From positions 1 to 6,265 of the forward strand of contig JALSLS010000469.1 in the NCBI GenBank assembly GCA_026988195.1: a DNA stretch of 6,265 nucleotides, given 5' to 3'. A model generated the notes under the pieces. It worked only from the letters and a program-made list of their open reading frames with translations, made no database searches and was not told where the DNA came from. This document shows positions 1-6,134 of this stretch, one piece after another. Position 1 is the first letter of the stretch; each line of letters begins with the position of its first letter. Source of the stretch: Methylomonas sp. (lineage in GTDB: Bacteria > Pseudomonadota > Gammaproteobacteria > Methylococcales > Methylomonadaceae). The position numbers and the translations under genes were made by a program.

Positions 1-1135
1 GGTTGCTTCGGGTGACATTGAAATTGTTGTCAACGATGAAAAAACTATTCATGTGCCAGCTGGCTCAAAGTTGTTAACAGCTTTGGCTGATAATGATCTT
101 TTTATCCCATCAGCTTGTGGCGGTGGTGGTACCTGTGGTCAGTGTACTGTAAAAGTACATTCAGGCGGAGGTGAAATCTTACCGACTGAGCTATCTCATA
201 TTACTAAACGTGAAGCTGCTGAAGGCGAACGCCTTTCATGTCAAGTGTCTGTAAAACATGATATGAAGATTGAAGTAGAAGACAGTGTGTTTGGTGTTAA
301 AAAATGGGAATGTACTGTTAAGTCTAATGACAATGTAGCCACCTTTATCAAAGAGTTGGTATTAGACCTACCTCCTGGTGAAGAAATTAATTATCAAGCG
401 GGTGGTTATATTCAAATTGAATGTCCTCCTCATATTTCTAAATATGAAGATATGGATATTCAAGAAGAATACCGTGAAGATTGGGATAAATTCAATCTAT
501 GGCGATTTGTTTCTGATGTAAAAGAACCTACATTACGTGCATATTCAATGGCTTCTTATCCTGAAGAAAAAGAAATCATGCTGAATGTAAGGATCGCGAC
601 TCCACCCCCAGGTGCACCTGATAGCGTACCGCCTGGTATTATGTCATCGTACATTTTTAATTTGAAGCCTGGTGACAAAACAATCATCTCAGGTCCGTAT
701 GGTGAGTTTTTTGCTAGAGACACAGATGCTGAAATGGTCTTTGTCGGTGGTGGTGCAGGTATGGCACCAATGCGCTCACATATCTTTGATCAATTACGCA
801 GGTTAAAATCAACGCGTAAAATGACCTTTTGGTATGGTGCACGTAGTAAGCGCGAAATGTTCTATGTTGAAGATTTTGATATGTTAGCCAAAGAGAATGA
901 TAACTTTGAATGGCATACTGCGTTATCTGATGCATTACCAGAAGATAACTGGGAAGGGTATACTGGGTTTATTCATAATGTACTGTTTGAAGAATACATT
1001 AAAAACCATCCAGCACCAGAAGATTGTGAGTACTACTTATGTGGGCCTCCAATCATGAACTCCTCAGTGATTAGCATGTTGATTGAAAATGGCGTAGAGC
1101 CAGAAAATATCATGCTAGATGACTTTGGTGGTTAA
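1..1135 (+). CDS. nqrF: Na+-translocating NADH:quinone reductase subunit F (5' partial)
   Basis: NqrF is the membrane-anchored, cytoplasm-facing subunit of Na+-NQR. It oxidises NADH through FAD and a 2Fe-2S cluster and feeds electrons to the other subunits. The frame is open from base 2 to the TAA at 1133-1135, giving 377 residues in the window. Counting from the first full codon, the ferredoxin-type cluster ligands are Cys39, Cys45 and Cys48 (CGGGGTCGQC) and Cys80 (LSCQV). The FAD motif RAYS is at 179-182, followed by a GIMSS motif. The NADH-binding GGGAGMAP lies near 249, YLCGPP near 344, and the C-terminal tail is LDDFGG. The cysteine spacing matches the Vibrio protein with an offset of 31, so about 31 residues, including the N-terminal transmembrane helix, lie outside the window. 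The GTG at 53 is not the start, because homologous sequence (GDIEIVVN) reads in frame upstream of it. Confidence 0.98.
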   Translation, partial: VASGDIEIVVNDEKTIHVPAGSKLLTALADNDLFIPSACGGGGTCGQCTVKVHSGGGEILPTELSHITKREAAEGERLSCQVSVKHDMKIEVEDSVFGVKKWECTVKSNDNVATFIKELVLDLPPGEEINYQAGGYIQIECPPHISKYEDMDIQEEYREDWDKFNLWRFVSDVKEPTLRAYSMASYPEEKEIMLNVRIATPPPGAPDSVPPGIMSSYIFNLKPGDKTIISGPYGEFFARDTDAEMVFVGGGAGMAPMRSHIFDQLRRLKSTRKMTFWYGARSKREMFYVEDFDMLAKENDNFEWHTALSDALPEDNWEGYTGFIHNVLFEEYIKNHPAPEDCEYYLCGPPIMNSSVISMLIENGVEPENIMLDDFGG

Positions 1136-1148
1136 ATAGCAATAAGTT

Positions 1149-1188
1149 AAAGCCACATTACCCTTGGGTAATGTGGCTTTTTTTATTT
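1149..1188 (+). terminator. Intrinsic terminator after nqrF
   Basis: A perfect 15-bp inverted repeat, 1149-1163 (aaagccacattaccc) with 1166-1180, is followed directly by a T-rich tract (ttttatttt). The apical bases would open to leave a CTTG-type loop. It starts 13 bases after the nqrF stop codon. The stem, tight loop and U-tract are the classic rho-independent layout, so it probably ends the nqr operon transcript before apbE. Confidence 0.93.
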
Positions 1189-1271
1189 TAAAATAAAGGT
1201 TTTACCTTTGGGTGAAGTGCTTTAGCCGGCATTGTTTAACTACGAGTTTAAGATAGGACGGTTTATAAATT

Positions 1272-1343
1272 GTAGGGTGGGCAATTTTTTCTGCCCACCG
1301 TATTGCGGCATTGATGGTGGGCAAAGAAAACTGCCCACCCTAC
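1272..1343. repeat. MITE-like palindromic repeat with four GGTGGGCA-type arms
   Basis: The ends are a perfect 12-bp inverted repeat, gtagggtgggca (1272-1283) and tgcccaccctac (1332-1343). Two inner arms, tgcccacc (1292-1299) and ggtgggca (1316-1323), repeat the same core. The left 28 bases (1272-1299) pair with the right 28 (1316-1343) at 25 positions. The element can fold either as one long hairpin or as two small adjacent hairpins. It codes for nothing. A compact palindrome with sharp ends in an intergenic space is typical of a non-autonomous dispersed repeat; the copy number in this genome cannot be seen here. Confidence 0.8.
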
Positions 1344-1391
1344 TTTTTTGTATAAAGACCTGTCCTGCTTAAGTTGCTAGCTTACTGTTTA

Positions 1392-1555
1392 TATACTTCG
1401 CGCAGTCACGGATGCGGAGTTTATAAGCTGCTGATTTTTGTCAATAGCAAGGCACTGAAACAGGCACATAGCAAGCTACGTAACTGTTTCAGCAACGCAG
1501 CTATTGGCAAAAACTCAGCGGTTAGAAATCCGCAGTCGTGACCGCGCGAAGTATA
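1392..1555. repeat. 164-base imperfect palindrome
   Basis: The ends form a perfect 12-bp inverted repeat, tatacttcgcgc (1392-1403) and gcgcgaagtata (1544-1555). Matching inner segments share almost the same centre near 1473.5. These are gtcacg (1405-1410) with cgtgac, caatagc (1442-1448) with gctattg (1500-1506), ctgaaacag (1455-1463) with ctgtttcag (1484-1492), and tagc (1469-1472) with gcta (1475-1478). The arms between them align with scattered mismatches and a one-base length difference. As DNA this fits a MITE-like element; as RNA it would form a very long stem. It has no open reading frame. Confidence 0.78.
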
Positions 1556-1604
1556 GCAAGACAGCCTAAAGCACTGCGACCCATTTGTCTGTGAGTTCTA
1601 ATTT

Positions 1605-2639
1605 ATGTGTTTTAAAAGTTTAAAACGAAGTTCAGCCTTAGTTGTTATCGTTTTTTTATTTTCGGCTTGTCAGCAAGCTCCAGAAAAGCCTGAATATCCC
1701 TTGCATTATTCAGATGCAATTTTTGGTACTAGCTTTATCATTAAAGCTCCTGCATTACCAGATTCTGTCACTAGCAATGAAATACAGCTTAAAGTAAAAA
1801 AATTACTGGATGAGTTAAATAGGCAGATGTCTACTTACCTGCAAGATTCAGAGTTATCAAAAATAAACCAGAACCAAACAGGTGAATGGATAGCGGTATC
1901 AGATGCTTTGTATCAGGTATTAAAACAAGCGAATAGTATTTCTGAGTTATCAAATGGCGCTTTTGATATAACGGTCGGGCCTTTAGTTAATCTTTGGGGG
2001 TTTGGCCCTAAAGGAATTTCTTTTGTTGCACCTGATGAGGATAAAATTAAACAGCAATTATTAAATACAGGGTATAAAAACCTATTATTTGATGATGAAA
2101 AACAACAAATTAAAAAACAAATCCCGCAGCTTTATTTAGACTTATCCGCTATAGCAAAAGGTTATGCTGTTGACCAGGTTGGGGCATTATTAGAAAGCAA
2201 TGGAATTGTAGATTTTATGGTGGAAATTGGTGGCGAACTGCGTTTAAAAGGTTTGAATATTCAAAATAAACCGTGGCGAATTGCAGTAGAAAAGCCGGCA
2301 GCTGATCAGAGAATGATTCAAAAGGTATTACCACTAACAGATATATCTTTAGCAACATCGGGTGACTACAGGAACTTTTTTGAAGTAGAGGGCGTCAGAT
2401 TTTCACATACTATAGATCCTCGATCGGGTAAGCCAATTACACATAAACTGGCATCAATTACCATATTGAGTGATACTACAATGAAAGCTGATGCATTAGC
2501 GACAGCATTAATGGTATTAGGTTCTGAGCAAGGGTATCAATTAGCCGAGAAACAGAAAATCGCGGCTTTATTTATAATTAAAACAAAGGAAGGTTTTGTC
2601 GAAAAGGCAACAGATTCTTTTGTCGCAATATTAAGGTAA
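1605..2639 (+). CDS. apbE: FAD:protein FMN transferase (ApbE), lipoprotein
   Basis: ApbE cleaves FAD and transfers FMN to a threonine in target flavoproteins; beside nqr genes its expected targets are NqrB and NqrC. The 344-residue product is full length for the family. It opens with a lipoprotein-type signal peptide: basic KSLKRSS, a hydrophobic stretch, then the FSAC lipobox with Cys22 as the lipidated residue. Family motifs follow in order: MSTY (75-78), GAFDITVGPLVNLWGFGP (118-135), LDLSAIAKGYAVD (178-190), EIGGE (207-211), SGDYRNFF (252-259), HTIDPRSGKP (268-277) and the metal-binding TTMKADALATAL (291-302). The ATG at 1605 is preferred because it keeps the whole signal peptide, although the upstream Shine-Dalgarno sequence is poor. 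An nqrF-apbE-nqrM order is standard for this cluster. The 469-base gap and terminator upstream are unusual. Confidence 0.96.
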   Translation: MCFKSLKRSSALVVIVFLFSACQQAPEKPEYPLHYSDAIFGTSFIIKAPALPDSVTSNEIQLKVKKLLDELNRQMSTYLQDSELSKINQNQTGEWIAVSDALYQVLKQANSISELSNGAFDITVGPLVNLWGFGPKGISFVAPDEDKIKQQLLNTGYKNLLFDDEKQQIKKQIPQLYLDLSAIAKGYAVDQVGALLESNGIVDFMVEIGGELRLKGLNIQNKPWRIAVEKPAADQRMIQKVLPLTDISLATSGDYRNFFEVEGVRFSHTIDPRSGKPITHKLASITILSDTTMKADALATALMVLGSEQGYQLAEKQKIAALFIIKTKEGFVEKATDSFVAILR

Positions 2640-2643
2640 GATA

Positions 2644-2871
2644 ATGGTATATTTTTTAGCAACATTTGGGTTTATGTTAATTGTTGTGGTGATTATGGCG
2701 GTCGGTGTTATATTTGGCCGGCGAGCTATTAAAGGTTCGTGTGGAGGCACAGGCAATGGAGAATGTGTTTGTGTAGAAAAATGTGATAAAAAGAAAAAAA
2801 GAGAAGCGGAAGCAGCGGAATCCCAAAAAATTGATTTCAATCCTAATATTTTAAAGAAATCAGCAGAATAA
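2644..2871 (+). CDS. nqrM: Na+-NQR maturation factor NqrM (DUF539)
   Basis: NqrM is a small membrane protein required for assembly of active Na+-NQR, where it is thought to help deliver iron to the cysteine-ligated centre between NqrD and NqrE. The 75-residue product has one N-terminal transmembrane helix (about residues 3-25), then a short cysteine-rich segment with Cys33 (GSCGG), Cys41, Cys43 and Cys47, and a charged KKKKREAEAA tail. This is the DUF539 pattern, and Cys33 matches the position known to matter in the Vibrio protein. It starts four bases after apbE. Its ribosome binding site (aagg, 2633-2636) lies in the last codons of apbE, so the two are surely co-transcribed and probably translationally coupled. 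Confidence 0.93.
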   Translation: MVYFLATFGFMLIVVVIMAVGVIFGRRAIKGSCGGTGNGECVCVEKCDKKKKREAEAAESQKIDFNPNILKKSAE

Positions 2872-2947
2872 AAAAGGGTGATGCAGTTTTCATTACTATA
2901 GGAGTGAAGGTTAAATAACTTTCCGATTTTGATTTGCCTTTTGATTC

Positions 2948-2968
2948 CACAGAAGTACAAATTCTGTG
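2948..2968. promoter_or_regulatory. 7-bp inverted repeat upstream of the CBS gene, possible operator
   Basis: cacagaa (2948-2954) and ttctgtg (2962-2968) form a perfect inverted repeat with a 7-base spacer, a spacing that would suit a dimeric regulator or a small RNA hairpin. It lies about 55 bases upstream of the CBS protein's start codon, in the only gap available for that gene's promoter. No convincing -35/-10 pair fixes a promoter here. The best weak pairing, ttgcct (2934-2939) with tacaaa (2956-2961), would overlap the repeat. Chance occurrence is possible. Confidence 0.25.
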
Positions 2969-3023
2969 TCAAATTTAGGGAACTTATTAAATCCTCACTC
3001 TTTATTATCGACGAGGAATAATT

Positions 3024-3419
3024 ATGCTAGCAAAAATTACAATTGCAGATTATATGACAAAAAATATAATGACTGTAAAACAAGATACTGATGCATTAAC
3101 AGCAATAAAACAGTTGTTGAGCCATAAAATTACTTGTGCACCTGTATTAGCTGATGACGGTAAATTAGTCGGCATGTTTTCAGAAAAAGATTGTATGAAA
3201 GTCGTCTTAGGAGCTGCTTATAACCAGGGGATGAGTGGTAAAGTAGCTGAGTTTATGAGTACTGAAATTTTATCGGTTGATGCTGAATCCAGTATTGTTG
3301 ACCTTGCCGATAAATTTCAAGATACTTCACTTAGAAGCTATCCTGTTTTTGATAATAAAAAACTAGTCGGTATCGTGAGTCGCACTGATGTGTTAAGAGC
3401 TTTAGTTTCAATTAAATAG
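3024..3419 (+). CDS. Stand-alone tandem CBS-domain protein
   Basis: This 131-residue soluble protein is almost entirely two CBS domains (about residues 8-62 and 74-129) forming one Bateman module, with no attached enzyme, transporter or DNA-binding domain. Both repeats keep the nucleotide-contact pattern G-h-h-S-x-x-D: GMFSEKD (50-56) and GIVSRTD (116-122). They could therefore bind adenosine nucleotides. A clear ribosome binding site (gagga, 3013-3017) sits six bases before the ATG, which fixes the start. The gene follows nqrM after 152 bases, so it could be read from that transcript or from its own promoter. Stand-alone CBS proteins often regulate partner proteins in response to energy charge; the partner cannot be named from this sequence. 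Two cysteines (Cys38, Cys57) lie in the first CBS repeat. Confidence 0.9.
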   Translation: MLAKITIADYMTKNIMTVKQDTDALTAIKQLLSHKITCAPVLADDGKLVGMFSEKDCMKVVLGAAYNQGMSGKVAEFMSTEILSVDAESSIVDLADKFQDTSLRSYPVFDNKKLVGIVSRTDVLRALVSIK

Positions 3420-3430
3420 CTATACACTTG

Positions 3431-3494
3431 GGAGCGTCTGCCCTCGGCGCTAAGAATCTTATTTTGATAAAATAGCGTCGAGGGCAGACGCTCC
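3431..3494. repeat. Hairpin-forming MITE-like repeat before sbcB
   Basis: A 22-bp inverted repeat pairs 3431-3452 (ggagcgtctgccctcggcgc and two more bases) with 3473-3494 at 21 positions; the single mismatch would still be a G-U pair in RNA. The 20-base AT-rich middle contains a second small palindrome, tatttt (3460-3465) with aaaata (3469-3474). It begins 12 bases after the CBS stop and ends 13 bases before the sbcB start. No U-tract follows, so it is not a standard terminator. The sharp GC-rich ends differ from the AT-rich surroundings, which suggests a dispersed repeat. Confidence 0.82.
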
Positions 3495-3507
3495 TACAAA
3501 GATTAAG

Positions 3508-4926
3508 ATGGCAATGAACTCACAACAGGCTACGTTCTACTGGCATGATTATGAAACATGGGGGTTAAGCCCTTCTCTTGATAGACCCTCCCAATTTGCA
3601 GGTATTCGTACGGATATGGATTTTAATATCCTCGGCGAGCCTGATATGTTTTATTGTAAGTTAGCTGATGATTATCTACCCAAGCCAGAACCCGCAATAA
3701 TAACTAAAATAACCCCGCAAATCACTCAGTCACAAGGGTTGCTGGAATATGAATTTGCCAAGCGGATTAACCAACAGTTTACCCAAAGCAATACTTGTGT
3801 AGTAGGTTATAACACCATTCGCTTTGATGAAGAGTTTTCTAGACATTTATTTTATCGAAATTTTTATGACCCTTATGAGTACAGTTGGAAAAACAGTAAT
3901 TCACGCTGGGATATTATTGATTTAGTCAGAGCTGCCTACGCATTAAGGCCTGAGGGTATTGTTTGGCCGACTAATGATGAAGGCTTACCCAGTTTTCGCC
4001 TAGAGTTATTGACTAAAGCAAATGGGATTAGTCATGAACAAGCGCATGACGCTACATCTGATGTGTATGCCACCATTGCCATGGCAAAATTAATTAAACA
4101 AAAATGCCCTAAGCTATTTAATTATTATTTTGAACTTAGAAATAAAAACAAAGTAAAAGATTTAATTGATGTCGATGGCATCAAGCCATTAGTACATGTT
4201 TCAGGCATGTTTGGTGCCGTTAAAAGTAATCTCGGTATAGTGGCGCCTATTGCTTGGCATCCTACAAATACTAATGCGGTTGCCGTGATAGACCTGTCAC
4301 AAAACTTGACTCCTTTATTAGAGCTTTCTGCTGATGAAATACGGAGCAGGCTTTATACCAAACGGGATGACCTAGGTGATAAGTTACCTATCCCTTTAAA
4401 GTTAGTACATATCAATAAATGCCCCTTTCTAGCGACTGAAAAGGTTTTATTGCCTGAAAATGCTCAACGTCTAGGTATTGATAAAAAAGTTTGTGATGAA
4501 AACCTCTCTCTTTTACACCAAAACCCACAGATAGCCGCTGTTGTTACCGAGGTTTTTCAACAGGAAAGTGTATTTGATAATAAGGGTAATGTAGATGCTA
4601 TGTTGTACGCAGGTTTCTTTTCATTTGAAGATAAAAAGGCATTTGCAATAATTCATAAAACTAAACCTGAACAGTTAGCAGAATTAGAATTGACCCTATC
4701 AGATGAGCGTTTTGATGATTTGTTTTTTCGATACCGAGCAAGAAATTTTCCTGAAACATTAAATCAAGACGAACAACAACAATGGGATGAATATAAACAG
4801 TCTGTTTTTGACCCTGATTATTTTGATAATTTAGAATTATTTGCTGAGCAATATAAACAGGATAAACAAAATAGGCAGATTATAGACAGTCTAAGGGAAT
4901 ATGCGGAAATGATTGTTAGTCAATAG
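3508..4926 (+). CDS. sbcB: Exodeoxyribonuclease I (DEDDh family)
   Basis: Exonuclease I degrades single-stranded DNA 3' to 5' in the cytoplasm, acting in mismatch repair, recombination and end trimming with SSB. The 472-residue product matches the 475-residue E. coli enzyme nearly throughout. The catalytic set is complete: Asp14 and Glu16 (HDYET), Asp107 (YNTIRFDEE), His180 and Asp185 (HDATSDVYATIAMAK). The exonuclease domain spans about 1-197, an SH3-like domain with LVHVSGMFGA follows near 200-350, and a C-terminal helical domain carries FRYRARNFPETL. Lys226 sits where E. coli has the SSB-contacting Lys227. Two in-frame ATGs (3508, 3514) are possible; both have weak Shine-Dalgarno sequences, so the start could be two codons later. 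The repeat at 3431-3494 ends just upstream, so the leader of this gene is partly or wholly repeat sequence. Confidence 0.98.
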   Translation: MAMNSQQATFYWHDYETWGLSPSLDRPSQFAGIRTDMDFNILGEPDMFYCKLADDYLPKPEPAIITKITPQITQSQGLLEYEFAKRINQQFTQSNTCVVGYNTIRFDEEFSRHLFYRNFYDPYEYSWKNSNSRWDIIDLVRAAYALRPEGIVWPTNDEGLPSFRLELLTKANGISHEQAHDATSDVYATIAMAKLIKQKCPKLFNYYFELRNKNKVKDLIDVDGIKPLVHVSGMFGAVKSNLGIVAPIAWHPTNTNAVAVIDLSQNLTPLLELSADEIRSRLYTKRDDLGDKLPIPLKLVHINKCPFLATEKVLLPENAQRLGIDKKVCDENLSLLHQNPQIAAVVTEVFQQESVFDNKGNVDAMLYAGFFSFEDKKAFAIIHKTKPEQLAELELTLSDERFDDLFFRYRARNFPETLNQDEQQQWDEYKQSVFDPDYFDNLELFAEQYKQDKQNRQIIDSLREYAEMIVSQ

Positions 4927-4928
4927 CC

Positions 4929-5930
4929 ATGAAAGTACAAGCTTCGTTTAAGCCCGCTTGGTGGTTAAATAATGCTCATTTGCAAACCATTTACCCCGCC
5001 TTATTTCGTAAGTCTATTGTTCTTAAGGATAGCTGGAGAGAGCGCTTAACTACTCCGGACAATGATTTTATTGATTTAGATTGGTGTGGAAAAGGTGACA
5101 AGCCTCTGGTTATTTTACTGCATGGTTTAACGGGAAGTTCTGAGTCTGGGTATATCAATGGCTTGCAAAGTAAGTTGTTAGAGCAAGGCTTCAGAAGTGT
5201 AGTGCTGAATTTTCGGGGCTGCAGTGGACAATCAAACAATTTAGCTCGTTGCTATCATTCAGGAGATACTGAAGATATTGATTTTTTATATCAAACCCTT
5301 AGCCAGCGCGAGCCTGATACAGCAATGGCTGTTATTGGGTTTTCATTGGGCGGTAATGTTTTATTAAAGTGGTTGGGTGAGCGAGGTGATAAATTATCAT
5401 TGTTTGCCGCAATTGCTGTGTCTGTTCCTTTAGTATTGAGTGCCTGTGCTACAAAATTAGATTCAGGTTTTTCTCGTTTTTACAGAGGTAATTTAATTCG
5501 GGAACTAAAAGATTATATGCAGTTTAAAATAGATCATTTACACAGTATTGGAAATGTAGCTGAAGTGGATAAAATTAACCGGCTAGGTGATTTATCAGAA
5601 ATCATTTCTTTTTGGCAATATGATGATCAAGTGGTTGCTAAATTACATGGTTTTAATAGTGCTAAGGATTATTACCAGCAATCAAGTTCAAGGTATTACT
5701 TGAATAGCATCGAAGTACCTACGTTACTTATTCAAGCGATTGATGACCCCTTTATGACTGCAGAAGTCATCCCGCATAAAAAAGAATTATCACAAAAAAT
5801 AACCATGGAAATAACCCAAGGAGGAGGGCATGTGGGCTTTGTGTCTGGGATAACACCATTCCAGCCCCGTTATTGGCTGGAGCAGCGTATTCCAGAGTTT
5901 TTACAACAACAACTGTTTAAAACAAATTAG
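4929..5930 (+). CDS. yheT: YheT-family alpha/beta hydrolase
   Basis: This 333-residue protein is full length for the YheT (UPF0017, ABHD1/3-like) branch of alpha/beta hydrolases. These are predicted esterases or lipases whose natural substrates in bacteria are unknown. The family opening WWLNNAHLQTIYP is at 11-23. The oxyanion-hole HGLTG is at 65-69, NFRGCSG at 94-100, and the nucleophile elbow GFSLGGN has Ser139. The acid is Asp272 or Asp273 in IDDPFM, and the catalytic His301 lies in GGGHVGFV, so the triad is intact. There is no signal peptide. It starts two bases after the sbcB stop with no visible Shine-Dalgarno sequence, which suggests co-transcription and translational coupling with sbcB. 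In E. coli yheT and sbcB are not neighbours, so the pairing says little about function. Confidence 0.93.
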   Translation: MKVQASFKPAWWLNNAHLQTIYPALFRKSIVLKDSWRERLTTPDNDFIDLDWCGKGDKPLVILLHGLTGSSESGYINGLQSKLLEQGFRSVVLNFRGCSGQSNNLARCYHSGDTEDIDFLYQTLSQREPDTAMAVIGFSLGGNVLLKWLGERGDKLSLFAAIAVSVPLVLSACATKLDSGFSRFYRGNLIRELKDYMQFKIDHLHSIGNVAEVDKINRLGDLSEIISFWQYDDQVVAKLHGFNSAKDYYQQSSSRYYLNSIEVPTLLIQAIDDPFMTAEVIPHKKELSQKITMEITQGGGHVGFVSGITPFQPRYWLEQRIPEFLQQQLFKTN

Positions 5931-5935
5931 GTAGT

Positions 5936-6033
5936 AACCGTTCAGTTCCTTCTTTGGATAAGAGGGGTTAGGTGGGGGTTTATTAGACAAATCCCCCTCA
6001 ATCTCCCTTTTTCAAAGGGGGAGTTGAACGGTT
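5936..6033. repeat. 98-base imperfect palindrome after yheT
   Basis: The ends are a perfect 9-bp inverted repeat, aaccgttca (5936-5944) and tgaacggtt (6025-6033). Inside, the left arm (aggggttaggtgggggttt, 5963-5981) faces a C-rich right arm (aaatccccct, 5989-5998, and ctcccttttt) with several mismatches. A shorter sub-hairpin is possible between ctcccttt and the aaaggggg segment at 6014-6020. It begins five bases after the yheT stop. The G-run and C-run arms resemble dispersed palindromic repeats of environmental bacterial genomes. Transcribed, it would give a stable 3' structure for the sbcB-yheT mRNA, though no U-tract follows. Confidence 0.72.
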
Positions 6034-6072
6034 GCCAAAGCTGGGTTATTTATTACAGCTTACCTAGCTGTC

Positions 6073-6115
6073 GCTCTTAGTCCCATCTCCTCCGCTTGGG
6101 AGAGGGACTAAGAGC
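6073..6115. repeat. Strong 17-bp hairpin in the right-hand spacer
   Basis: gctcttagtccc (6073-6084) pairs perfectly with gggactaagagc (6104-6115). After a single bulged A at 6085, tctcc (6086-6090) pairs with ggaga (6099-6103), leaving an 8-base loop. It lies between yheT and a possible converging minus-strand frame. Neither side has a long T-tract, so a factor-independent terminator is not supported; a short dispersed repeat is more likely. Confidence 0.65.
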
Positions 6116-6134
6116 ACAAGTTATGGATGAATAG

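Larger units (their letters stand above)
1209..1583. repeat. Possible composite element bounded by an outer inverted repeat
   Basis: tgggt (1209-1213) plus agtgctttag (1216-1225) face ctaaagcact (1566-1575) plus accca (1579-1583) in inverted orientation, with small differences between the blocks. Everything between these arms is palindromic repeat sequence. The outer arms may be the ends of an older element into which others were inserted, or the relics of a single degraded transposon-derived unit. No target-site duplication is obvious, so the boundaries are tentative. Confidence 0.4.
1189..1604. other. Gene-free spacer made mainly of inverted repeats
   Basis: No coding frame is credible here. 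Most of the sequence can be assigned to inverted repeats: an outer pair (1209-1225 with 1566-1583), a diffuse palindrome (1240-1267 with 1351-1380) surrounding a compact G-rich repeat (1272-1343), and a 164-base palindrome (1392-1555). The final 20 bases before apbE hold no clear Shine-Dalgarno sequence and no convincing -35/-10 pair. How apbE is transcribed is therefore not evident from the sequence. Confidence 0.8.

Noticed and set aside
53..55. GTG at 53 as the start codon of the first gene
   Set aside because: The frame stays open to the left edge, and the upstream residues fit NqrF; the cysteine spacing shows about 31 more residues are needed before the window begins.
714..935. 73-codon minus-strand open frame
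   Set aside because: It lies wholly inside nqrF, opposite its conserved NADH-binding region, and its peptide has no recognisable features; it is a shadow.
1209..1583. CRISPR array or tandem repeat
   Set aside because: The repeated units are inverted, of unequal length and unrelated to each other; there is no regular repeat-spacer pattern and no cas gene.
2906..2923. Small hairpin after nqrM as a terminator
   Set aside because: The 7-bp stem includes a G-U pair and is AT-rich, and the following bases (cgatttt) do not form a proper U-tract directly after the stem.
2631..2972. 113-codon minus-strand open frame
   Set aside because: It covers nqrM on the opposite strand. The plus-strand product is a clear DUF539 protein with helix and cysteine motif, so the antisense frame is incidental.
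4991..5239. 82-codon minus-strand open frame
   Set aside because: It is antisense to the conserved N-terminal half of the YheT-family hydrolase, including HGLTG, and has no features of its own.
6073..6115. Strong hairpin as an intrinsic terminator for sbcB-yheT
   Set aside because: The stem is good, but neither side has a run of T or A suitable for factor-independent release, and it lies more than 140 bases past the stop codon.
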